Positions 57,026-64,000 of a stretch of DNA of 64,000 bases are shown here, one piece after another. A program made the position numbers and the translations under genes. The stretch lies in the NCBI RefSeq assembly GCF_001277255.1, contig NZ_CP012264.1, forward strand, positions 248,001 through 312,000. Direction: 5' to 3'. The notes under the pieces are model-generated. The model ran no database searches. It was not told the DNA's origin and worked only from the letters and a program-made list of their open reading frames with translations. Every line of letters starts with the position of its first letter. Positions within the stretch are counted from its first letter, which is position 1. The DNA comes from Cronobacter condimenti 1330 (lineage in GTDB: Bacteria; Pseudomonadota; Gammaproteobacteria; Enterobacterales; Enterobacteriaceae).

Positions 57026-57976
57026 ATGCTGAGCGCATTTCAACTGGAAAACAACAAACTGTCCCGCCTCGAAGTTGACGAGGCCGTTTCGCTAAAAGAT
57101 TCCATCTGGATTGACCTGGTGGAGCCGGAAGAGAGCGAACGACAGCGCGTGCAAACGGAACTTGACCAAAGCCTGGCGACACGCCCGGAACTGGAGGATA
57201 TCGAAGCCTCCGCGCGTTTCTTCGAAGATGAAGATGGGCTGCACATTCACTCGTTTTTCTTTTATGAAGACGCGGAAGATCACGGCGGTAACTCCACCGT
57301 GGCGTTCACTATCCGCAATGGCCGTCTGTTTACCCTGCGCGAGCGTGAGCTGCCTGCGTTTCGTCTCTATCGTATGCGCGCACGCAGCCAGTCCATGATG
57401 GACGGCAACGCCTATGAACTGCTGCTGGATCTGTTCGAAACGAAAATTGAACAGCTGGCGGACGAGATAGAAAACATCTACAGCGATCTTGAAAACCTGA
57501 GCCGGGTCATCATGGAAGGACATCAGGGTGACGAGTATGACGAGGCGCTCTCAACGCTTGCGGAGCTGGAAGATACCGGCTGGAAAGTGCGTTTGTGTCT
57601 GATGGATACCCAGCGCGCGCTGAACTTCCTGGTGCGTAAAGCTCGCCTGCCGGGCGGCCAGTTAGAGCAGGCGCGTGAGATCCTGCGCGATATCGAATCT
57701 CTGCTGCCGCACAATGAGTCGCTGTTCCAGAAGGTGAACTTCCTGATGCAGGCGGCGATGGGCTTTATCAATATCGAGCAGAACCGCATCATCAAGATCT
57801 TCTCGGTGGTGTCCGTCGTCTTCCTGCCGCCGACGCTGGTGGCGTCCAGCTACGGCATGAACTTTGAGTTTATGCCGGAACTGCACTGGAGCTATGGCTA
57901 TCCCGCCGCGATTGTCGCCATGCTGCTGGCTGGCCTCGCGCCGTATCTCTACTTCAAGCGCAAGAACTGGCTGTAA
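57026..57976 (+). CDS. corA: Magnesium/cobalt/nickel channel CorA
   Basis: 316 residues, as in E. coli. Homopentameric inner-membrane Mg2+ channel. Large N-terminal cytoplasmic funnel, a long stalk helix, and two C-terminal membrane segments; the pore signature YGMNFEFMPE (GMN selectivity filter) is near 280. Basic sphincter residues KRKNWL end the protein. The frame is open five codons further upstream, but MLSAFQLENN is the family start, with GGGAG upstream. A long structured leader precedes it. Confidence 0.97.
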   Translation: MLSAFQLENNKLSRLEVDEAVSLKDSIWIDLVEPEESERQRVQTELDQSLATRPELEDIEASARFFEDEDGLHIHSFFFYEDAEDHGGNSTVAFTIRNGRLFTLRERELPAFRLYRMRARSQSMMDGNAYELLLDLFETKIEQLADEIENIYSDLENLSRVIMEGHQGDEYDEALSTLAELEDTGWKVRLCLMDTQRALNFLVRKARLPGGQLEQAREILRDIESLLPHNESLFQKVNFLMQAAMGFINIEQNRIIKIFSVVSVVFLPPTLVASSYGMNFEFMPELHWSYGYPAAIVAMLLAGLAPYLYFKRKNWL

Positions 57977-57982
57977 ATGCGA

Positions 57983-58012
57983 AAAAGCCTCTTCAACAGA
58001 AGAGGCTTTTTT
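57983..58012. terminator. Bidirectional terminator between corA and yigF
   Basis: Stem AAAAGCCTCTT/AAGAGGCTTTT with a short loop CAACAG, flanked by A and T runs, between convergent corA and yigF. Confidence 0.92.
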
Positions 58013-58032
58013 ATGGCGCAATGCGCAGACCC

Positions 58033-58437
58033 TTACAGGCTCCAGTCCTGCTTGCCTTTGACTTTCAGATCGTAATACCAGGTGTTGGTACGTAAGGCAA
58101 AATAGATCGGTACGATATAGATCAGTCCTTTTATCCCCAGCAGCACGGTAATAAAACCGACGATGAAAAAGGCTATCACGCAAATAATACTTTTCTTCCA
58201 CAGGCCAAGGATAGCCAGATAAATGAAGGAGAAAAAGTAAGTGAAGAAATTGATCATCACCTTAAGGCGTGCCATAAAGCCCATCTTTTTCAGCGCGCCA
58301 CTCCACTCCGGGGTCGGGAAAAGAACGCCAGGATAACCATGCTCCTCAATGAACGTAAAGCGCGTTTTCCATTTATCGCTTAACTTCTCGTCTGCCATAA
58401 AGTCGTAGTGGTTTTTATTGTTTTCCATGCTGGACAT
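58033..58437 (-). CDS. yigF: DUF2628 membrane protein YigF
   Basis: 134 residues, function unknown. A soluble N-terminal part (EKLSDKWKTRFTFIEEHGYP) is followed by hydrophobic segments near 62-78 and 84-110. DUF2628-type; E. coli YigF lies at the same place and is about 126 residues. Two ATG codons three codons apart are possible; AGGAG is eight bases before the first, which I use. It is downstream of yigG, with 58 bases between. Confidence 0.85.
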   Translation of the reverse strand: MSSMENNKNHYDFMADEKLSDKWKTRFTFIEEHGYPGVLFPTPEWSGALKKMGFMARLKVMINFFTYFFSFIYLAILGLWKKSIICVIAFFIVGFITVLLGIKGLIYIVPIYFALRTNTWYYDLKVKGKQDWSL

Positions 58438-58495
58438 CCTGAAGGCTCCTTAATGCCTGAAATTTTGCTGGGGTGAGCGACATTACCGCCCGATT

Positions 58496-58882
58496 TTATT
58501 GCACTTTTTTTGCGACGCCAGGCGCCGGTGCAGCCAGCAGCAGCAGCGTCATCACAACCTGAAAACTGCCGCCGAACGTCAGGTATTCTGTGCTGCCTGG
58601 CTCGAAACCGCGCAGATAAGCGATGACTATCCCGGCAATCCACATTGCCAGTGAATAGAACAGATAATTGCGCGCTTTCAGTCCGGCGTCACGCGCGCGC
58701 AATGCGCCAGCGCGGTAATACAGCAAGGGCGAAATTAAAACGAGAGCCAGCGCCACATCGTCAGGCGCGAACGCCAGTATCAGGCACAGGCCGAACAGCA
58801 AACCGATAAGCCACGCCAGATAAGGCAGGCGTCGCATTCTGGCCGTACGCGGCGGGAAAAAGAAAGCAAGCAGGGCTGACAT
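58496..58882 (-). CDS. yigG: Small inner-membrane protein YigG
   Basis: 128 residues, function unknown, identified by position and resemblance to E. coli YigG. About four hydrophobic segments; a short PPRTARMRRLPY stretch gives the positive-inside N-terminus. The frame extends 34 codons upstream with no supported start; AAAGG sits before the ATG at 58882 (MSALLAFFFPP), which I use. Confidence 0.8.
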   Translation of the reverse strand: MSALLAFFFPPRTARMRRLPYLAWLIGLLFGLCLILAFAPDDVALALVLISPLLYYRAGALRARDAGLKARNYLFYSLAMWIAGIVIAYLRGFEPGSTEYLTFGGSFQVVMTLLLLAAPAPGVAKKVQ

Positions 58883-59016
58883 TAAAATACCTTTCACGCC
58901 TTCTGATTGCCGGAGAGAAGGCTCAACGCGTAAAAGCGGAATTATAAGCACGACCCCTTGTGTTGCAAGGCGCGAGACCGGCAAATATCAGTAGGTGAGC
59001 GTTGGGGGGATATGGT

Positions 59017-59066
59017 GTAAGTGCTAACAGCAAGGCGAACTAACGCCCTGCTGTGGCAGTACGTGC
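59017..59066. repeat. Large imperfect palindrome after rarD
   Basis: TAAGTGCTAACAGCAAGGCG faces CGCCCTGCTGT and TGCTTA around a short AACTAA loop. The inner 11-bp stem has one mismatch. No T tract follows on either strand, so it is not a standard intrinsic terminator; it could stabilise the rarD mRNA 3' end. Confidence 0.45.
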
Positions 59067-59960
59067 TTAACTACGACGCGAGCGCCGCTGGGTATACAGA
59101 GCGTCCATAATAAAAATCGCGAGCGCCAGCCAGATAAACCCGAAGGTGACCATTTTATCCGGGCCTGGCACTTCATCGTAGAAGATGACAGCCAGTAAAA
59201 ACATGAGCGTCGGGCCGATGTACTGGAAAAAACCGAGCGTGGAGAGACGCAGACGCGTCGCCGCCGCCGTAAAGCAGAGCAGCGGAATGGTTGTGACCAC
59301 GCCTGCAGCCATCAGCAGCAGATTTAGCGACCACGGGTTGCTGCCCATATGGCTGGTCGGACTGTCGGCAATGCCGAAGAGATAAATCGCCGCGACGGGC
59401 AGCAGCCACAGGGTTTCTATCAACATCCCGGTCTGCGCGTCTACCATGATTTTTTTACGCACCAGACCATAGAACGCGAAGCTGAACGCCAGGCCAAGCG
59501 CGATGACCGGCAACGAGCCAAACGTCCAGAGCTGCACCAGCACGCCGCAGGCCGCCAGCAGCACGGCCAACCACTGCATCCGGCGAAAACGCTCGCCGAG
59601 GAAAATCATCCCCAACAGCACGTTGACCAGCGGGTTAATGAAATACCCCAGGCTCGCCTCCAGCAGGTGATGATTATTCACCGACCAGATAAACAGCAGC
59701 CAGTTGCCGCCGACCAGCACCGCGCTAAGCGCCAGACAGAACACCTTTTTGGGCGTCGAGAACAGCCGTTTTACCGATCCCCACTGACGGCTCAGGCTAA
59801 TCAGCCCCAGCATAAAGAAGAAAGACCAGATCACGCGGTGCGTCAGGATTTCATCGGCGGGAACAATATGAATAAGCTTGAAATAGGCGGGCGCAATGCC
59901 CCAGATAAAATAAGCGGCAAGAGCAAATAACACCCCCTGACGCGTCTGTTTAGCATCCAT
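59067..59960 (-). CDS. rarD: EamA-family transporter RarD
   Basis: 297 residues, against 296 in E. coli. Ten predicted membrane segments in two EamA halves; the first helix has AAYFIWGIAPAYFKL (about 15-29). RarD is annotated as linked to chloramphenicol sensitivity in some bacteria; its substrate is unknown. It stands alone on the minus strand between yigI and yigG. Confidence 0.94.
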   Translation of the reverse strand: MDAKQTRQGVLFALAAYFIWGIAPAYFKLIHIVPADEILTHRVIWSFFFMLGLISLSRQWGSVKRLFSTPKKVFCLALSAVLVGGNWLLFIWSVNNHHLLEASLGYFINPLVNVLLGMIFLGERFRRMQWLAVLLAACGVLVQLWTFGSLPVIALGLAFSFAFYGLVRKKIMVDAQTGMLIETLWLLPVAAIYLFGIADSPTSHMGSNPWSLNLLLMAAGVVTTIPLLCFTAAATRLRLSTLGFFQYIGPTLMFLLAVIFYDEVPGPDKMVTFGFIWLALAIFIMDALYTQRRSRRS

Positions 59961-60012
59961 GTGAAACTCTTATCGCGAAAAAAGTGTGAGCAGTTTATCA
60001 GTATTGCATCCG

Positions 60013-60483
60013 CTACCCCACCATATAGGTGGCCGTGGCGCTTGCGATATAAACCTGTTCTTCGTTGTGTAACTCTACGCGGGCAACAGCCACTTTATTC
60101 CCGGCGCGCAGCAGCGTGCTGGAGGCGGTAAAGCGTTGACCTCGACCGGGGCGCAAATAGTCCACACGCAGGTCAATGGTGCCCATCCGGGAAAGACGCT
60201 GGCGTAGCTCCTCTTCGGTGATGCTGTCGTGACGTGTCAGCGTACTGCCGACACACACCAGACCCGCCGCCACATCCAGCGCTGAGGCAATAGCCCCGCC
60301 GTGCAAAATGCTTTGCGCCCAGTTGCCCACAAGCGTCGGCTGATTATTGAACGCGAGCTGGGCATATTCTTTCTCGTAGCGTTCCAGCTCCAGCCCCAGG
60401 GCGCGGTTAAAGGGCATGTGATAAACAAAAATTTCGCCGACCAGTTGCAGGGCTGCTTCCGGAGTCAGCAGAGTTGCGGACAT
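60013..60483 (-). CDS. yigI: Hotdog-fold acyl-CoA thioesterase YigI
   Basis: 156 residues, against 155 in E. coli. PaaI-like hotdog thioesterase: the catalytic-loop motif HGGAIASALDVAAGLV near 60-75 and DLRVDYLRPGRGQRF near 105-119 are clear. E. coli YigI has been described as a medium-to-long-chain acyl-CoA thioesterase. The frame extends ten codons upstream; I use MSATLLTPEAAL, which has GAGGA upstream and matches E. coli. Divergent from pldA. Confidence 0.94.
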   Translation of the reverse strand: MSATLLTPEAALQLVGEIFVYHMPFNRALGLELERYEKEYAQLAFNNQPTLVGNWAQSILHGGAIASALDVAAGLVCVGSTLTRHDSITEEELRQRLSRMGTIDLRVDYLRPGRGQRFTASSTLLRAGNKVAVARVELHNEEQVYIASATATYMVG

Positions 60484-60661
60484 GATGGTTTCCTCGACCA
60501 AAAGACAGGACACATTAGGTTAAATGATTGTTGATTTTATGCTTCCCATTTGTTGCTTTCCAGTTTAAGAAAGCAGGACTAAGCAGACGCGAAATAAATA
60601 TGTAGAATGTCTGCCGGATAATAATTCATCATCGAAATATTCGTTCAGGAGAACATTGCCG

Positions 60662-61531
60662 ATGCGCACGTTTCTGGGTTGGTTTATGGCGGCAAGTTTG
60701 CTGCCATGCACAGCATTAGCACAGGAAGCCACGATAAAAGAGGTGCATGATGCGCCTGCCGTTCGCGGCAGCATCATCGCCAACCTGCTTCAGGAGCACG
60801 ATAACCCGTTTACGCTCTATCCCTATGAGAGTAACTATCTGCTCTATACCGTCACCGACGATCTGAATAAAGAAGCGATTAAGTCCTACGACTGGACCGA
60901 TAACGCGCGTAAAGATGAAGTGAAATTCCAGCTGAGCCTGGCGTTTCCTTTCTGGCGTGGCATCCTGGGGCCGAATTCTGTTCTGGGCGGGTCTTATACT
61001 CAAAAATCCTGGTGGCAGCTCTCTAACAGCGGTCAGTCATCGCCGTTTCGTGAAACTAACTACGAACCGCAGCTGTTCTTAGGGTTTGCGACGGATTATG
61101 AACTGGCGGGCTGGACGCTGCGCGACGTGGAATTTGGTTATAACCACCAGTCGAATGGCCGCTCAGACCCGACATCCCGAAGCTGGAACCGCCTGTATAC
61201 CCGCCTGATGGCACAAAACGACAACTGGCTGATGGAAGTGAAGCCGTGGTACGTAATTGGCGACACCGACGACAACCGTGATATCACCAAATACATGGGC
61301 TACTACCAGCTCAAGGTAGGGTATCAGTGGGGCGAGGCCATCTGGAGCCTGAAAGGCCAGTACAACTGGAACACCGGCTACGGCGGTGCGGAGCTTGGTC
61401 TGAGCTATCCTATCACCCGTCACGTACGCCTCTACACCCAACTGTACAGCGGTTACGGCGAATCGTTAATCGATTACAACTTTAACCAGACTCGCTTTGG
61501 CTTTGGGGTTATGCTTAACGATCTCTTCTGA
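60662..61531 (+). CDS. pldA: Outer-membrane phospholipase A (OMPLA) PldA
   Basis: 289 residues, as in E. coli. Calcium-dependent phospholipase of the outer membrane, activated by dimerisation when membrane asymmetry is disturbed. A 20-residue signal peptide ends LPCTALA before QEATIKE. The catalytic His and Ser are in GYNHQSNGRSDPTSRSWN near 161-178, with the Asn some way on. The C-terminus ends in Phe, as barrel proteins do. A TTG lies two codons upstream, but the ATG fits E. coli. Confidence 0.96.
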   Translation: MRTFLGWFMAASLLPCTALAQEATIKEVHDAPAVRGSIIANLLQEHDNPFTLYPYESNYLLYTVTDDLNKEAIKSYDWTDNARKDEVKFQLSLAFPFWRGILGPNSVLGGSYTQKSWWQLSNSGQSSPFRETNYEPQLFLGFATDYELAGWTLRDVEFGYNHQSNGRSDPTSRSWNRLYTRLMAQNDNWLMEVKPWYVIGDTDDNRDITKYMGYYQLKVGYQWGEAIWSLKGQYNWNTGYGGAELGLSYPITRHVRLYTQLYSGYGESLIDYNFNQTRFGFGVMLNDLF

Positions 61532-61598
61532 GGCATTGCAGTTTCCGACGCAGGCGCTGAAAATAGCGCCTGTTTTATTTTCAGTATCTGGAGTGAGT

Positions 61599-63428
61599 GT
61601 GGCGCAGGCGGAAGTTTACAGTCAGGAAACGCTGGCTAAGCAGGTTTTACAGGAAACCTTTGGCTATCAGCAGTTCCGTCCAGGCCAGGCCACCATTATC
61701 GATGCGGTGCTTGAAGGGCGCGATTGCCTGGTAGTGATGCCCACCGGCGGCGGCAAATCGCTGTGTTATCAAATCCCGGCACTGGTGAAAACCGGCCTGA
61801 CCGTGGTGGTTTCTCCGCTTATTTCCCTGATGAAAGACCAGGTCGATCAGCTTCTGGCGAACGGCGTGGCCGCGGCGTGTCTGAATTCCACGCAAAGCCG
61901 CGACGAGCAGCAGGCCGTCATGGCGGGCTGTCGTACCGGGCAGGTACGTCTGCTTTATATCGCGCCTGAAAGGTTGATGATGGATAACTTCATCGACAAC
62001 CTGACCTACTGGAATCTGACCATGGTTGCGGTAGACGAAGCGCACTGTATCTCCCAGTGGGGGCACGATTTCCGCCCCGAATATGCGGCGCTCGGGCAGT
62101 TGCGCGCGCGTTTCCCGGCGGTGCCTTTTATGGCGCTGACCGCCACGGCAGATGACACAACGCGGCGCGACATCGTGCGCCTGCTGGGGCTTGACGATCC
62201 GCTGATTGAAATCAGCAGCTTCGACCGCCCGAACATCCGTTACATGCTGATGGAGAAATTCAAGCCGCTCGATCAGCTCATGCGTTATGTCCAGGAGCAA
62301 CGCGGCAAATCCGGCATCATCTACTGTAACAGCCGCGCAAAAGTGGAAGACACCGCCGCGCGTCTGCAAAGCCGCGGCATTAGCGCCGCCGCCTACCACG
62401 CAGGGCTTGAGCACGAGGTACGCGCCTCGGTACAGGAGAAATTCCAGCGCGACGATTTGCAGATTGTCGTGGCGACCGTGGCCTTCGGCATGGGCATTAA
62501 CAAGCCCAACGTGCGCTTTGTTGTGCACTTCGATATTCCCCGCAACATTGAATCCTATTACCAGGAAACGGGCCGCGCCGGGCGCGACGGCCTGCCTGCG
62601 GAAGCTATGCTGTTTTACGATCCGGCGGATATGGCCTGGCTGCGTCGTTGTCTGGAAGAGAAAGCGCCTGGCCCATTACAGGACATTGAGCGCCACAAGC
62701 TCAACGCAATGGGGGCATTCGCCGAAGCGCAGACCTGCCGTCGTCTGGTATTGCTGAACTATTTCGGCGAAGGGCGCCAGGCGCCGTGCGGCAACTGCGA
62801 TATCTGTCTCGATCCGCCGCGCCGTTATGATGGCCTGGTGGACGCGCAAAAAGCGCTGTCGGCTATTGCGCGCGTGGAGCAGCGCTTCGGGATGGGTTAT
62901 GTGGTGGACGTGCTGCGTGGGGCGAATAACCAGCGTATCCGTGAACTCGGTCATGACAAACTCAAGGTATATGGTATCGGGCGCGATCAAAGCCAGGAGC
63001 ACTGGGTAAGCGTTATCCGCCAGCTGATTCATCTTGGTGTGGTCATGCAAAATATCGCCCAGCATTCGGCGTTACAGCTCACTGAGGCGGCGCGCCCGTT
63101 CCTTCGCGGCGAAACCCCGTTGATGCTTGCAGTGCCGCGTGTCGCAGCGCTAAAGCCGCGCGTGGCGCAGAAATCTTATGGCGGCAATTACGACCGCAAG
63201 CTGTTTGCGAAGCTTCGGAAGTTACGTAAAGCCATCGCTGACGAAGAGAACATTCCGCCTTATGTCGTCTTTAACGATGCGACGCTGATTGAAATGGCCG
63301 AACAGATGCCGCTAAGCCCGGGCGAAATGCTTGGTATCAACGGCGTCGGCACCCGGAAACTGGAGCGCTTCGGGCGTCCCTTTATGACGCTCATCCGCGA
63401 GCATGTCGACGGCGACGACGAAGAGTAG
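61599..63428 (+). CDS. recQ: ATP-dependent DNA helicase RecQ
   Basis: 609 residues, as in E. coli. Superfamily 2 3'-5' helicase of the RecF pathway. Motif 0 FGYQQFRPGQ (about 21-30), Walker A PTGGGKS (about 49), DEAH in AVDEAHCISQWGHDFR near 144, zinc cysteines CRR...CGNCDIC near 380-403, winged-helix, and a C-terminal HRDC domain with PPYVVFNDATLIEMAEQMP. The frame extends 34 codons upstream through the pldA end; the GTG at 61599, with GGAG five bases before, matches the E. coli start. Confidence 0.96.
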   Translation: MAQAEVYSQETLAKQVLQETFGYQQFRPGQATIIDAVLEGRDCLVVMPTGGGKSLCYQIPALVKTGLTVVVSPLISLMKDQVDQLLANGVAAACLNSTQSRDEQQAVMAGCRTGQVRLLYIAPERLMMDNFIDNLTYWNLTMVAVDEAHCISQWGHDFRPEYAALGQLRARFPAVPFMALTATADDTTRRDIVRLLGLDDPLIEISSFDRPNIRYMLMEKFKPLDQLMRYVQEQRGKSGIIYCNSRAKVEDTAARLQSRGISAAAYHAGLEHEVRASVQEKFQRDDLQIVVATVAFGMGINKPNVRFVVHFDIPRNIESYYQETGRAGRDGLPAEAMLFYDPADMAWLRRCLEEKAPGPLQDIERHKLNAMGAFAEAQTCRRLVLLNYFGEGRQAPCGNCDICLDPPRRYDGLVDAQKALSAIARVEQRFGMGYVVDVLRGANNQRIRELGHDKLKVYGIGRDQSQEHWVSVIRQLIHLGVVMQNIAQHSALQLTEAARPFLRGETPLMLAVPRVAALKPRVAQKSYGGNYDRKLFAKLRKLRKAIADEENIPPYVVFNDATLIEMAEQMPLSPGEMLGINGVGTRKLERFGRPFMTLIREHVDGDDEE

Positions 63429-63487
63429 TCAGCCCCCGCTAAACATGCCAGGATAAATGTTCTCTGATTCTTACCTGGCAACTCTCT

Positions 63488-64000
63488 ATGTTAACGCTAT
63501 TTTTTACCGTCGCGATGGTGCATCTGGTGGCGCTGGCAAGCCCTGGCCCCGATTTCTTTTTTGTTTCGCAAACGGCGGCCAGCCGCTCGCGTAAAGAGGC
63601 GCTGATGGGGGTGTTCGGCATCACCGCAGGCGTTATGGTCTGGTCCGGCGTGGCGCTCCTCGGCCTGCATCTGATCCTCGAAAAAATGGCCTGGCTGCAT
63701 AACATTATCGTGGTGGGCGGCGGGCTATATCTGTGCTGGATGGGCTACCAGATGCTGCGCAGCGCGCTGAAGAAAACCGTACCGACGGCTGACGCGTCGC
63801 AGGTCGAGCTGGCGGCGCGCGGACGCAGTTTCCTCAAAGGCCTGCTGACTAACCTTGCGAACCCGAAAGCCGTTATCTACTTCGGCAGCGTCTTTTCACT
63901 GTTTGTGGGCGACAGCGTCGGCACCAGCGCGCGCTGGGGTATTTTCGTGCTGATCGCTCTTGAGACGCTCGCGTGGTTTGTGCTGGTGGCGAGCGTTTTC
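63488..64000 (+). CDS. rhtC: Threonine exporter RhtC, 5' part only
   Basis: LysE-family threonine efflux protein; the first 171 residues are visible of about 206. MLTLFFTVAMVHLVALASPG, the family motif SPGPDFFFVSQTA at about 18-30, and GLLTNLANPKAVIYFGSVF near 118 are characteristic. The window ends inside the gene with the frame open. It lies 59 bases after recQ, as in E. coli; the gap has a short TGCCAGG/CCTGGCA inverted repeat of unclear role. Confidence 0.95.
   Translation, partial: MLTLFFTVAMVHLVALASPGPDFFFVSQTAASRSRKEALMGVFGITAGVMVWSGVALLGLHLILEKMAWLHNIIVVGGGLYLCWMGYQMLRSALKKTVPTADASQVELAARGRSFLKGLLTNLANPKAVIYFGSVFSLFVGDSVGTSARWGIFVLIALETLAWFVLVASVF

Overview
The window is ordinary core chromosome of a member of the Enterobacteriaceae. 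Every protein gene has a near full-length Escherichia coli counterpart in the same local order. The 16S sequence and the fairly GC-rich codon use suggest Cronobacter or a close relative (Franconibacter, Siccibacter); this genus guess is recall-based and only moderately sure. I see no phage, insertion sequence, CRISPR array, plasmid gene or unknown multi-gene system.

Layout. 1-1772: the 3' part of btuB (vitamin B12 receptor) overlapping murI (glutamate racemase). 1773-7464: a complete rRNA operon with P1 and P2 promoters, boxA sites, 16S, tRNA-Ile, tRNA-Ala, 23S, 5S, tRNA-Asp, tRNA-Trp and a terminator. 7537-10416: hdfR, maoP and comM. 10628-19954: branched-chain amino acid genes, with the ilvL attenuator, ilvX, an intact ilvGMEDA operon, and divergent ilvY/ilvC with two visible IlvY operators. 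19976-27547: a hairpin repeat, ppiC, rep, gppA-rhlB, trxA, a rhoL-like leader ORF and rho. 27752-40567: the complete enterobacterial common antigen cluster wecA-wzzE-wecBC-rffGH-wecDE-wzxE-wecF-wzyE-wecG, followed by yifK. 42229-42727: the tRNA cluster argX-hisR-leuT-proM. 42864-43300: the small RNA GlmZ with a sigma54-type promoter and three GlrR-like sites. 43455-47543 (minus strand): hemCDXY. 47825-64000: cyaA, cyaY, lptM-dapF-yigA-xerC-yigB-uvrD, corA, yigF, yigG, rarD, yigI, pldA, recQ and the start of rhtC.

How the genes work together. The ilv block covers most of isoleucine/valine synthesis and is controlled by attenuation at ilvL and by IlvY at ilvC. The wec block makes UDP-ManNAcA and dTDP-Fuc4NAc, assembles the lipid-linked trisaccharide, flips it and polymerises it. 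hemC and hemD carry out two consecutive steps of tetrapyrrole synthesis. dapF supplies meso-diaminopimelate and murI supplies D-glutamate to peptidoglycan.

The points most worth a second look are the flanks of the rRNA operon (murI on one side as at E. coli rrnB, aspT-trpT-hdfR on the other as at rrnC), a pair of dispersed hairpin repeats whose inner stems differ by paired changes, a corA leader that can form two incompatible stems, and the conserved 16-codon ilvX.
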